From JAYUHK01 sp043778415 (GTDB taxonomy: Bacteria > Bacteroidota > Bacteroidia > Chitinophagales > Saprospiraceae): a stretch of 16,255 nt of DNA. Both the position numbers and the translations under genes were made by a program. The stretch spans positions 1 through 16,255 of the forward strand of contig JAYWGG010000256.1 in NCBI GenBank assembly GCA_043778415.1, given 5' to 3'. Below the pieces are notes generated by a model, which ran no database searches, was not told the DNA's origin, and saw only the letters and a list, made by a program, of their open reading frames with translations. The stretch's first letter is position 1, and every line of letters starts with the position of its first letter. This document shows, piece by piece, positions 1-7,453 of the stretch.

Positions 1-231
1 AAAAAGTTGTTTTCTATCTTCTTTTATTTGAGCCATTAGTTCGTCGTAGTCTTTGCTATCCATATCGCTGAAAGCCCCAGCATAAGACAAAATTTTTACC
101 CGTAAAGCCTTCTTATTCGGCAGTGATTTACTTTCCGAAGGTATCAAAGAATTGATATAACGGTTCAACTCTTCCAAGCGATTTGCTGGAACACCGTCAA
201 TACTTTTCAATATTTTATCCAATGTTGTCAT
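1..231 (-). CDS. Small antitoxin-like protein, partial (C-terminus outside window)
   Basis: The minus-strand frame opens with ATG at 231-229 and stays open to the window edge, giving 77 residues; the C-terminus lies outside. The protein begins MTTLDKILKSIDGVPANRLE and is short, charged and probably helical. It has no signal peptide or membrane segment. Near the end of the visible part, FSDMDSKDYDELMAQIKEDR resembles the C-terminal toxin-wrapping segment of small Bacteroidota antitoxins paired with PIN-domain (VapC-type) toxins, where an 'AG-x-[FW]-x-DM' motif precedes an acidic helix and an 'R-x-x-x-F' tail. That family assignment is from memory of the motif and is tentative. If right, a PIN toxin of about 130-140 residues should start just beyond position 1 on the same strand. 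The gene begins 34 nt after the septum formation gene stops, so read-through transcription is possible. Upstream sequence is A/T-rich with no Shine-Dalgarno motif. Confidence 0.6.
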   Translation of the reverse strand, partial: MTTLDKILKSIDGVPANRLEELNRYINSLIPSESKSLPNKKALRVKILSYAGAFSDMDSKDYDELMAQIKEDRKQLF

Positions 232-265
232 CGTTTAAATAATTATGGTTGTCCAAAAAAACTCT

Positions 266-571
266 TTATTTCCGCACCACCACGAACACTTCTTCGTTGC
301 TTTTGCGCATATAAAAATGTTCGCGAGCGAATTTTTCTTTGTCTGCTTCCAAGTCTTTGCGGTCGGCTTGCACCTGCTCTATTTGCTGCGAATAATACTG
401 TTTGTCGCCGTTGAGCTTGTTGATGGTCTGCCGAAGTCGGTACTGCGTCACGAGGTCGTGGCGGTCGAATACCAACATCCAGCCCGCAAAAATGCAGCTG
501 ACCAGCACAAAACGATTGCGAAACGGCTTCGGAACGTTGCGAAAAAATGGACGAAATGGATTGACTGCCAT
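266..571 (-). CDS. ftsB: Septum formation initiator family protein (FtsB/DivIC-like)
   Basis: A 101-residue bitopic membrane protein. A short basic cytoplasmic N-terminus (residues 1-20, rich in Arg and Pro) leads into one membrane segment at about 21-36 (FVLVSCIFAGWMLVF). A heptad-like helix follows at about 40-88 (QTINKLNGDKQYYSQQIEQV), then a short tail with EVFVVVRK. This is the FtsB/DivIC layout: the periplasmic coiled coil pairs with FtsL and bridges to FtsQ/DivIB in the divisome. The segment 'AREHFYMRKSNEEVFVV' matches the family's C-terminal 'R-E-x-Y-x-x-x-x-x-[DE]-E' region. The gene starts 11 nt after the enolase stop, and the eno-ftsB order is also known from Enterobacteria, which supports the call. 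The start at 571 follows a long A run on the coding strand, as is usual in Bacteroidota. The symbol follows E. coli usage; divIC would serve equally. Confidence 0.85.
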   Translation of the reverse strand: MAVNPFRPFFRNVPKPFRNRFVLVSCIFAGWMLVFDRHDLVTQYRLRQTINKLNGDKQYYSQQIEQVQADRKDLEADKEKFAREHFYMRKSNEEVFVVVRK

Positions 572-582
572 CTTTTTTTTTG

Positions 583-1869
583 TTATTTTTTTAGAATTGC
601 TCTGCCCGGATAATATGCGTTTTCAGCCAACTCTTCCTCGATGCGGAGCAGTTGGTTGTATTTGGCGACCCTGTCGGAGCGGCTCGCCGAACCCGTTTTG
701 ATTTGTCCTGTGTTGAGTGCGACCGCCAAGTCTGCTATCGTAGTATCTTCCGTTTCGCCGCTTCGATGACTCATAATACTTGAGTACGCGTGGCGATGCG
801 CCATGCTGACGGCATCAATCGTTTCGCTCAAAGTGCCGATTTGATTGACTTTTACGAGTATCGAGTTGGCTATTTTGCGGTCAATCCCTTGTTGCAGACG
901 CTTCACATTGGTCACAAACAAATCGTCGCCTACCAACTGTACGCGGCTGCCGAGTGTTTGGGTCAGAAGTTCCCAGTTGCTCCAGTCGTCCTCCCACAAG
1001 CCGTCCTCGATGCTAAAAATCGGGTATTTGTCCACCCAACTTTTCCAGTAGCTGACCATGTCGGAGCCAGAAAGTTTTTCGCCCGAAGATTTTTTGAAGT
1101 GATATACTTTTTCTTTTTCGTCATAAAATTCAGAAGCGGCAGCGTCCATCGCAATCATCATATTGTCGCCGGGCTTGAATCCCGCCGCTTCGATAGCTTG
1201 GAGGACTATTTCGATGGCTTCCTGATTGCTTTTGATATTGGGTGCGAAGCCGCCTTCGTCGCCTACGTTGGTCGAGTATCCTTTCTTTTTGAGTACCGTT
1301 TTGAGCTGATGAAACACTTCAACGCCCATGCGCAATCCTTCCGAAAACGTGTCGGCACCGACTGGCACTATCATAAACTCCTGAAAGTCAATGCTGTTGT
1401 CGGCGTGAGAGCCGCCATTTAGTATGTTCATCATCGGCACGGGTAGCGTGTAGGCGTTCGTGCCGCCGATGTAGCGATAGAGCGGCTGTCCGAGTTCTTC
1501 TGCGGCAGCTTTTGCCACTGCGAGCGACACTCCGAGTATAGCATTGGCTCCGAGTTTGGCTTTGTTGGGCGTGCCGTCCAGCTCTATCATAACTTGGTCG
1601 ATGTAGCGTTGTTCGGTTACGTCCACGCCTATTAGCTCGTCGGCGATGCTGTCTTCTATGTTGCGGCAGGCGTGCAGGACACCTTTACCGCCGAATCTGG
1701 CTTTGTCCTCGTCGCGCAGCTCTACCGCTTCGTGCGCGCCCGTAGAAGCTCCACTTGGCACCGCCGCACGCCCCAGCGCGCCGTCTTCAGTCATTACTTC
1801 TACTTCGACGGTCGGATTGCCGCGTGAATCCAAGATTTCGCGTGCGCGAACATCAACTATTGCACTCAT
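583..1869 (-). CDS. eno: Enolase (phosphopyruvate hydratase)
   Basis: Enolase interconverts 2-phosphoglycerate and phosphoenolpyruvate in glycolysis and gluconeogenesis, and needs Mg2+. From the ATG at 1869 the product is 428 residues, the usual bacterial length. The frame also opens at 1911, but the extra 14 residues (MRGRAFFYHQNKKN) are low-complexity, and enolases start close to the conserved 'I-x-x-[VI]-x-A-R-E-I-L-D-S-R-G-N-P-T-V' block seen here, so 1869 is chosen. Visible landmarks, compared with E. coli enolase, are 'NVGDEGGFAPN' (catalytic Glu), 'AMDAAASEFY' (metal Asp), 'SIEDGLWEDDW' (metal Glu), 'QLVGDDLFVTN' (metal Asp), 'SILVKVNQIGT' (catalytic Lys), the signature 'SHRSGETEDTTIADLAV' and 'IKTGSASRSDRVAKYNQL'. 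All key residues are present, so the enzyme should be active. It is first in a likely operon with the septum formation gene. Confidence 0.98.
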   Translation of the reverse strand: MSAIVDVRAREILDSRGNPTVEVEVMTEDGALGRAAVPSGASTGAHEAVELRDEDKARFGGKGVLHACRNIEDSIADELIGVDVTEQRYIDQVMIELDGTPNKAKLGANAILGVSLAVAKAAAEELGQPLYRYIGGTNAYTLPVPMMNILNGGSHADNSIDFQEFMIVPVGADTFSEGLRMGVEVFHQLKTVLKKKGYSTNVGDEGGFAPNIKSNQEAIEIVLQAIEAAGFKPGDNMMIAMDAAASEFYDEKEKVYHFKKSSGEKLSGSDMVSYWKSWVDKYPIFSIEDGLWEDDWSNWELLTQTLGSRVQLVGDDLFVTNVKRLQQGIDRKIANSILVKVNQIGTLSETIDAVSMAHRHAYSSIMSHRSGETEDTTIADLAVALNTGQIKTGSASRSDRVAKYNQLLRIEEELAENAYYPGRAILKK

Positions 1870-1915
1870 ATTTTTTTTGTTTTGATGATAAAAAAAGGCT
1901 CTGCCTCGCACAATG

Positions 1916-1937
1916 AATGTGTCTAAAATAAATTACT
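1916..1937 (-). repeat. 22-nt dispersed inverted repeat, copy 1 (enolase leader)
   Basis: The minus strand of 1916-1937 is identical over 22 nt to the plus strand at 14042-14063. Its core reads AATTTATTTTAGACAC. This copy lies in the probable 5' leader of enolase. An exact 22-nt match 12 kb away in unrelated noncoding DNA suggests a member of an interspersed repeat family, although AT-rich sequence raises the chance expectation. Confidence 0.5.
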
Positions 1938-1968
1938 TATTCTTTTCTTCATTCAAGAGTGGCGATGG

Positions 1969-2005
1969 CAAAGGTACTGCATTTTATAAAATATTTACTC
2001 AAAAA
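1969..2005 (-). promoter_or_regulatory. Candidate enolase promoter (Bacteroidota -33/-7 type)
   Basis: On the minus strand, TACCTTTG at 1976-1969 matches the Bacteroidota primary sigma -7 consensus TAnnTTTG. A TTTTTTG run at 2006-2000 could serve as the -33 element. The gap of 23 nt is somewhat longer than the usual 19-21, so the -33 half is weaker evidence. Transcription would begin near 1961 and leave a leader of about 90 nt before the enolase ATG at 1869. Confidence 0.45.
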
Positions 2006-2719
2006 ATGAAAACAACTTCAATCTGAAAAAATAAAATGTCGTGTTTGTAGGGATATTTATACCGATTTGAATTTTTTTGCTAAAAATAAGTCACGCTTTT
2101 GCTAATTTTGGATTTTCGGCATTATATTTGATATTAGAATAAACAGTTATATATCGTTTTTTAAATCGAACTCCATCTATTTTTTAAAAATACCTTTTTT
2201 AGGGTATATATTAAATTAAAATACGATATATCTTTGCGTCACGCTTTGGTAGTCATCTCGACTAACTGCGTTGTTGTCCTTACACAAGACAATTTTTTTT
2301 TACACGATTCCTTCCATAATGGATTTACACATCCAGTTTTACATTTAGTTTGCTCGCGCAAACTCTACTTTATATATTTTATTTATTTTTCATTAAAAAT
2401 TGCAAAACATCGGTCGAAAGGCTCAAAGTAATGTTCTTTCGGCTAAAATGTAAGTTTTTTTGATGGTGTTCGCTTTCCCAAGAAGCGAATCTCGACCGTC
2501 CCGTCCCACAAACCGACCTAAACAACTGACTGCTGTGCATTCGTCTTTCGACTGTTTGCGCGCTGTCCGAAGATTTTTTTTTTTTCAAACCCAACCGATT
2601 TCGAGAGGCTGATTACCTCTATTGTGCTTCTTTGTGCGTCACTTCGTCGTGTGCGGCTTTTGGTCGTCTTGCGGCTCTGTGCGCCCAGTTTAGCAAAATA
2701 GTTAATTACATATTTATCA

Positions 2720-2748
2720 CTTAAACGCTTGACAGTCAAGTGTTTGAG
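2720..2748. repeat. 29-nt near-perfect dyad centred on 2734
   Basis: Fourteen base pairs surround a single central A: CTTGAC-A-GTCAAG at the core (2728-2740), extended outward by eight more pairs, two of them G-T. No protein-coding explanation was found. It could be an operator, a hairpin in a transcript, or the edge or centre of a small repeat element. There is no adjacent T run, so it does not look like a standard intrinsic terminator. Confidence 0.6.
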
Positions 2749-2910
2749 GCTACTATCTATTGATTTGCGTATTGTGAGAGATTACAGAACGGCACGGGCA
2801 GCCTATGCCCCAAAGCGACATATCGGGACGAGTATTACTAACATTGGAAAGGAAGGAGAGCATGAACATTACAGTTATAAGAAAGCGAATAATTACTAAA
2901 AAAAGGAATC

Positions 2911-2933
2911 ATTGACCGCCCCTATTGGTCAAT
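2911..2933 (+). repeat. Short hairpin upstream of first giant gene
   Basis: ATTGACC at 2911-2917 and GGTCAAT at 2927-2933 form a perfect 7-bp stem with a 9-nt loop, about 115 nt before the chosen start of the first giant gene. It overlaps the stop of a 17-codon ORF. No T run follows. Confidence 0.4.
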
Positions 2934-3049
2934 TCACAACAGAGAACGTAAAAGAAATTTTGGCAATGAAAAAAACATATTAATTATTCCTATTAAAAAA
3001 AATGGTTACACCTATAAAATTAAATCAATCAACAAATTGTAAAATTCTC

Positions 3050-6000
3050 ATGAAGAACATGAAAAGTACCCTTATTTATTCCTCCAATCACCCTTTGCCG
3101 ATGCAGCCCAACAACCTATTTACGGGTATTCGGAAAGGTCTTAAAATGCTCGTTTTGCCGATGTTGCTGTTGCTTCTGTCGCAATTCGATGCCAGTGCGC
3201 AAACTTGCGCGCTCAACTGTAAGCAAAATCTCCAAGTATCGCTCGGCGCAAATTGCGTGGATACGATTACTTACGACATTATGACCAGTTGCCCTGGTCC
3301 AGCTTCCAACTATATGGTTGGCATTATGCGCTCTACGGGGCTGCAAGTGCCAGCTATCATTACGGGCGCAGACATCGGGCAGACGCTCACCGTCAAACTC
3401 AAACGTATCTCTCCCATCAACGAGTGTTGGGGAACTATCAGAGTAGAAGATAAATTGGCTCCGCAACTTACTTGCCCGCCCAATACGACTTTTTTCTGCG
3501 GTACGACACCCGACATCACCAATACCCCCAGAGGTACGGGACGACCGACTGTGTTAGAATGTTCTGCTTTCACTTTGACGTTTTCTGATGTCAATAAGTC
3601 GAGCAGTTGTTTGGCTCCTGACACGATTTTGAGAACGTTTATTGCTACCGATATTTTTGGTAATGTGGCTTCTTGCCTCCAAAAAATCGCTTTAATACGC
3701 CCGTTGGTACAGAGCGATTCTATCAAAATCAAAAATGACACTTTCTACGGCTGCGCGCTCCCAATGACGAGTTATGTGCCGCCTTTGACTTCTTGCCCGT
3801 TCAGCACTCCACTCAACGCAGTAACTGGACTTCGAGATACTATCAGATTTTGCAGAGGTAATTTTTGTAATATTCTCATAGATTATTCGGACATCGTGGA
3901 TACACTTTGCTCCGCAAATACGAAAAAAATCACGCGTACTTGGCGGATTTTAGACGGTTGTACTTCTGCATGGGTTCTCAAAATGCAAGTCATTTTAGTC
4001 TTAGACACTGTACCGCCAGTTATCACGATGAGCGGACCTGATACTATTTTCTCCAACACCAGCTTTACCGCTTGCGGAGCGTTTCTTTCTATTCCGCCAG
4101 TGCTGGTGACGGACGCTTGCTCTTCGCCGGTTTCGGTAACAGCGACTATCTTCACGCCAACTTGCTGCAGCAATCCTGCGAATATCGTAGGCACTGTTGC
4201 TGTCGGTAGCACGCCAGTTATTGCGCCGTTTTTGGTGCCAGTAGATACACATTTTATCGTTTATAGAGCGACCGACTTGTGCGGCAATTTTAGCACCCGC
4301 TCCAAAGTAGTCATCGTGCGAGATGTGACTCCGCCTGTGGCAATCTGTAGAACCAACACGGTTGTTTCTTTGACTTCTGACACGTATTCGCGCGTTTTGG
4401 CAACTACTTTCGACGAAGGAAGTGCTGACAACTGCTGCATCGGTCGCTTTGAAGTGCGCCGCATGGTGGGCGAAACAGACGCTGATTTCAAACCGTATAT
4501 TGATTTCACCTGTGCGGACGCTGCTACTTCTTGCACCAATCCGACTCCTATCCAAGTGATATTAAGAGTTTTTGATTGCAATGGCAACTTTAACAGTTGC
4601 ATGATAAACGTGACGGTGCAAGACAAAGTACCGCCGACTATCTCTGCGCCACCGAGCGTGACGGTAGATTGCGGAAGCTATACTTTTGCATCAAATTTGA
4701 CAAATGCCTTCTTGGCGACTAACTTCGGAAAAGTGGTCATCGCACCAACTGCGCCAAGCCAAGTGCTGGTAAATATTTTTGGGGACGGAACAAACAACAA
4801 CGTATTGGTAGGACTGGACGGCGTAGCAAACGATAACTGCGGCGTAACAGTAGCTCCAACTTTCACAAACAACTTGAACAGCTGCGGTGTAGGAACTATC
4901 GTCCGCAGATGGACTGCGACTGACCCTTGCGGAAGAACAGCAACCGCGAGCCAGACCATCACGGTGCAAAACTCTACGCCTTTCAACGGAAATACAGACA
5001 TCAGATGGCCCGAAGATTTTACAACAACATTAACGAACTGCACGACTGCCAACACCGCTCCGTCGGTAACTGGAAGTCCCGTCATTACCAGCGATGGTTG
5101 TGACCAAGTGCTTACTACTTACGAAGATGAGATATTCAATATCCTTCCGAATAGCAATACGCAGTCGGTTTGTTACAAAATACTCCGCACTTGGGTGGTC
5201 GTAGATTGGTGCCAAGCAAATATCCCGGGAGTAACTTGGAGATATACTTACTCGCAGGCTATCAAAGTAATTGACACAACTGTACCAATTATCAACAACT
5301 GCCCTACTTCGGACATTTTGGTAGATATTCAGAACTCAGGCTGCACCAAAGATGCGCTTACGCTACCGACTATCACTGCCACTGACTGTCCGAACCAGAC
5401 TCTGGTTTATCGTGTGACGACCAACTTCCCAGCAGGGACAGAAGGCACAGACAACAACGATAAAACATTCTTCAACGTACCAGTCGGCACTTATACTGCT
5501 CAATATTCTGTATCCGACAACTGCGGCAACGTAGCTGCGTGCAACGTAAATATTATCGTAAGAGATCGAAAAAAACCTACACCAGTTTGCTTCGTAGCCA
5601 CAACCGCTTTGATGATGCCGCCAGCTTGTATGGTGCGTTTGGACACGTTCCACATCAACAACCGCAGTTATGATAACTGCACAGGCGAAAGCAATTTGAG
5701 AATAAGAATGGAATTAGGGTATCAAAGACCCGCCAATCCAAACTTCAATCCGTCGCTGCCAGTAAGCACAACGAACCCACGTTGCCTTGCGCCAATAAAT
5801 CCAGTACCTGTTAGCACGAATCCGCTTTCGTTGCCTACTTTCGTCAATATTTTTCCTTGCGACTTACAGCAAAATACAGCTATCGTACGAATGTATGTAA
5901 TTGACCAAGCCGGAAACTTTGATTACTGCGAAACACAAGTAGCTATTACGAATACTAATGGCTGCGCAAGTGCAACACAAGCCGCCAATGTAGCAGGCTT

Positions 6001-7222
6001 GATACAAACCGAGCAAGGCGACAATGTGGAGCAAGCGTCTGTGAGCATAGACATGGCAAACGCACTGCCTTTTATGACAGGAGCGAATGGTGCGTTCAAC
6101 TTCAACCTCCCCAACACTGGTAATTATACCGTCAATGCAGAGAAAGATATGCACCCACTTAACGGCGTAACTACTTACGATTTGGTATTGATGAGTCGCC
6201 ACATTTTGGGTATTGAGCAACTCAACAGCCCGTACAAAATGATTGCTGCCGACATCAATAAGTCAGGTACGATTACAACTTTGGATATGGTAGAGTTGCG
6301 CAAGCTAATTCTACGCATCGACAACAACTTTACCAACAATACTTCATGGAGATTTGTGGATAAAAGCTTTGTGTTCCCGAATCCGAGCAACCCGTTTGCA
6401 AGTCAGTTTCCAGAAGCGCACAGCGTGACGGCTGCCAATATGAACGATGCGATTAACTTCGTAGGAGTCAAAATCGGCGACGTAAATGCAACCGCTTCCG
6501 CTAACACACTTCTTGGTACCGAAGAACACAACGCCGTCGGCACTCTCAACTTCAACGTAGCAGACAAATCTCTACAAGCAGGCGAAAATGTGACCGTTGA
6601 TTTCCGTGCCAAAGACCTTCGCAGTGCGCAAGGATTTCAATTTACGCTTAATTTTGATGCCAACGCATTGACATTCGCAGATGTAAAAACAGGAGAACTG
6701 AACGGCTTGACGAGAGAAAATTTTGGAACTACAATGGCAAATGAAGGCGTAATCACTACCAGTTGGAACGGCGCAGCGACCTCCGTAAAAGACGAAGCAG
6801 TATTATTTAGCTTGACTTTCAAAGTCAATCATGCGATTGCTTTGAGCAACGCAATGCACTTCAACTCACGCTACACGGCAGCAGAAGCCTACAACACACA
6901 AGCCGAATTATTGGACGTAAATTTACAATTCAATAAATCAACAGGCGTAGTAAGTGCTAATAATTTTGAGTTGTATCAGAACCAACCCAATCCTTTCAAC
7001 AGCAAAACTACGGTCGGGTTCAATCTTCCAACAGCAGGCGACGCTACGCTAATCATTATGGACGCAGCAGGCAGAACGCTAAAAACTTGGACGAATGGCT
7101 TCGCAAAAGGCTACAATGAGTTCAACATCAACAAATCTGAATTGGACGCAACGGGCGTACTTTACTACCAGTTAAGTACCGCTACCAACACCGCTACCAA
7201 GAAGATGATTATCATTGAGTAA
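3050..7222 (+). CDS. Giant secreted HYR-dockerin-cohesin protein with T9SS sorting domain (paralog A)
   Basis: A surface or extracellular protein of 1390 residues exported by the T9SS. Residues 1-50 form a signal peptide (h-region MLVLPMLLLLL at 33-43, cleavage after DASA). About seven cysteine-rich HYR/Ig-like modules fill 51-960, each opening with a [VI]-x-D-x-x-x-P motif, for example VEDKLAPQLTCP, VRDVTPPVAIC, VQDKVPPTISAPP. At about 979-1032 is a carboxypeptidase-regulatory-like β-domain. At about 1034-1092 is a dockerin-like pair: a degenerate first loop (DMHPLNGVTTYD) and a canonical second calcium loop (DINKSGTITTLD). At 1167-1296 is a cohesin-like domain (GFQFTLNFDANALTF), and 1304-1390 is the type A sorting domain (FELYQNQPNPFNSKTTVGF ... 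KKMIIIE). The frame is open from ATG 3002, but 3050 is preferred because the product then begins MKN, like its paralog, with a similar distance to the h-region. The ligand and exact role are unknown. Confidence 0.9.
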   Translation: MKNMKSTLIYSSNHPLPMQPNNLFTGIRKGLKMLVLPMLLLLLSQFDASAQTCALNCKQNLQVSLGANCVDTITYDIMTSCPGPASNYMVGIMRSTGLQVPAIITGADIGQTLTVKLKRISPINECWGTIRVEDKLAPQLTCPPNTTFFCGTTPDITNTPRGTGRPTVLECSAFTLTFSDVNKSSSCLAPDTILRTFIATDIFGNVASCLQKIALIRPLVQSDSIKIKNDTFYGCALPMTSYVPPLTSCPFSTPLNAVTGLRDTIRFCRGNFCNILIDYSDIVDTLCSANTKKITRTWRILDGCTSAWVLKMQVILVLDTVPPVITMSGPDTIFSNTSFTACGAFLSIPPVLVTDACSSPVSVTATIFTPTCCSNPANIVGTVAVGSTPVIAPFLVPVDTHFIVYRATDLCGNFSTRSKVVIVRDVTPPVAICRTNTVVSLTSDTYSRVLATTFDEGSADNCCIGRFEVRRMVGETDADFKPYIDFTCADAATSCTNPTPIQVILRVFDCNGNFNSCMINVTVQDKVPPTISAPPSVTVDCGSYTFASNLTNAFLATNFGKVVIAPTAPSQVLVNIFGDGTNNNVLVGLDGVANDNCGVTVAPTFTNNLNSCGVGTIVRRWTATDPCGRTATASQTITVQNSTPFNGNTDIRWPEDFTTTLTNCTTANTAPSVTGSPVITSDGCDQVLTTYEDEIFNILPNSNTQSVCYKILRTWVVVDWCQANIPGVTWRYTYSQAIKVIDTTVPIINNCPTSDILVDIQNSGCTKDALTLPTITATDCPNQTLVYRVTTNFPAGTEGTDNNDKTFFNVPVGTYTAQYSVSDNCGNVAACNVNIIVRDRKKPTPVCFVATTALMMPPACMVRLDTFHINNRSYDNCTGESNLRIRMELGYQRPANPNFNPSLPVSTTNPRCLAPINPVPVSTNPLSLPTFVNIFPCDLQQNTAIVRMYVIDQAGNFDYCETQVAITNTNGCASATQAANVAGLIQTEQGDNVEQASVSIDMANALPFMTGANGAFNFNLPNTGNYTVNAEKDMHPLNGVTTYDLVLMSRHILGIEQLNSPYKMIAADINKSGTITTLDMVELRKLILRIDNNFTNNTSWRFVDKSFVFPNPSNPFASQFPEAHSVTAANMNDAINFVGVKIGDVNATASANTLLGTEEHNAVGTLNFNVADKSLQAGENVTVDFRAKDLRSAQGFQFTLNFDANALTFADVKTGELNGLTRENFGTTMANEGVITTSWNGAATSVKDEAVLFSLTFKVNHAIALSNAMHFNSRYTAAEAYNTQAELLDVNLQFNKSTGVVSANNFELYQNQPNPFNSKTTVGFNLPTAGDATLIIMDAAGRTLKTWTNGFAKGYNEFNINKSELDATGVLYYQLSTATNTATKKMIIIE

Positions 7223-7244
7223 TACTTTCCATACCCCTCTCAAA

Positions 7245-7302
7245 CGTTCCAAAGGCAAGAGTTTTTGCAGTAGCAATATTACAAAATTTCACCTTTGGAG
7301 CG
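7245..7302 (+). terminator. Possible terminator hairpin of paralog A
   Basis: CGTTCCAAAGG pairs with CCTTTGGAGCG (one G-T pair) across a 36-nt AT-rich loop, beginning 22 nt after the stop codon of the first giant gene. Position suits termination or mRNA 3'-end protection, but the loop is long and no T run follows. Confidence 0.3.
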
Positions 7303-7332
7303 TGCGGAGGAGTTAAGAAAATGAAGATATTT

Positions 7333-7399
7333 TATAGTTTCGGGAGTCCGGATTGGGATGCCGCCTTTGGGATGTGCGGCTCCCTCCGGCGAAACTATA
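7333..7399. repeat. Nested hairpin with perfect 10-bp outer stem
   Basis: TATAGTTTCG at 7333-7342 pairs perfectly with CGAAACTATA at 7390-7399. Inside, GGGAG can pair with CTCCC, and CCGC with GCGG, and the loop contains an imperfect direct repeat (TGGGATGCCGCCT / TGGGATGTGCGGC). This is a much more G/C-rich structure than its surroundings and looks like a small palindromic element or a structured RNA. Confidence 0.5.
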
Positions 7400-7431
7400 C
7401 GAATCAAAATCCAACAATATACTTTCGGAAG

Positions 7432-7453
7432 GAAATGAAATTGATTTCATTTC
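7432..7453. repeat. Perfect 22-nt palindrome
   Basis: GAAATGAAAT and ATTTCATTTC flank a TG dinucleotide, a perfect 10-bp dyad 107 nt before the start of the second giant gene. Its compact symmetric form would suit a dimeric regulator's operator, but a role in RNA folding is equally possible. Confidence 0.5.

Larger units (their letters stand above)
1870..3049. other. AT-rich intergenic region without a convincing gene
   Basis: This gap separates enolase (leftward) from the first giant surface protein (rightward), so it should hold two divergent promoters. The left 350 nt are very AT-rich and contain the likely enolase promoter. A plus-strand TATCTTTG at 2229-2236 matches the -7 consensus but lacks a clear -33 partner. 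Between about 2379 and 2740 a minus-strand frame reads through two internal TAG stops and may be a decayed gene or a repeat. A strong dyad sits at 2720-2748. A frame open from about 2700 to 2897 on the plus strand has no ATG. A 17-codon ORF with a purine-rich AAGGAAGGAGAG just upstream lies at 2862-2915, followed by a 7-bp hairpin at 2911-2933. No tRNA or known riboswitch was recognised. Small ORFs at 2234-2431, 2379-2594 and 2518-2739 have no recognisable family. Confidence 0.6.

Noticed and set aside
790..1422. 210-codon open frame on the plus strand
   Set aside because: It lies antisense within enolase, which is certain, and the product has no recognisable family; it is a shadow of enolase codon structure.
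1870..1911. Longer enolase start at 1911
   Set aside because: The 14 extra residues are low-complexity and unlike enolase N-termini; the ATG at 1869 gives the standard length and lies next to the conserved first strand.
2234..2431. 65-codon plus-strand ORF
   Set aside because: It starts at a TTG, and its composition (FIYFIYFSLK) reflects the AT-rich background.
2379..2740. Use of TAG as a sense codon
   Set aside because: Paralog B clearly ends at TAG just before a terminator, so TAG is used as a normal stop here; a decayed frame is the simpler reading.
4001..4555. 184-codon minus-strand frame, and similar long minus-strand frames inside both plus-strand giant genes (for example 10908-11429)
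   Set aside because: They are antisense to continuous, domain-rich coding sequence, with no start context or recognisable domains.
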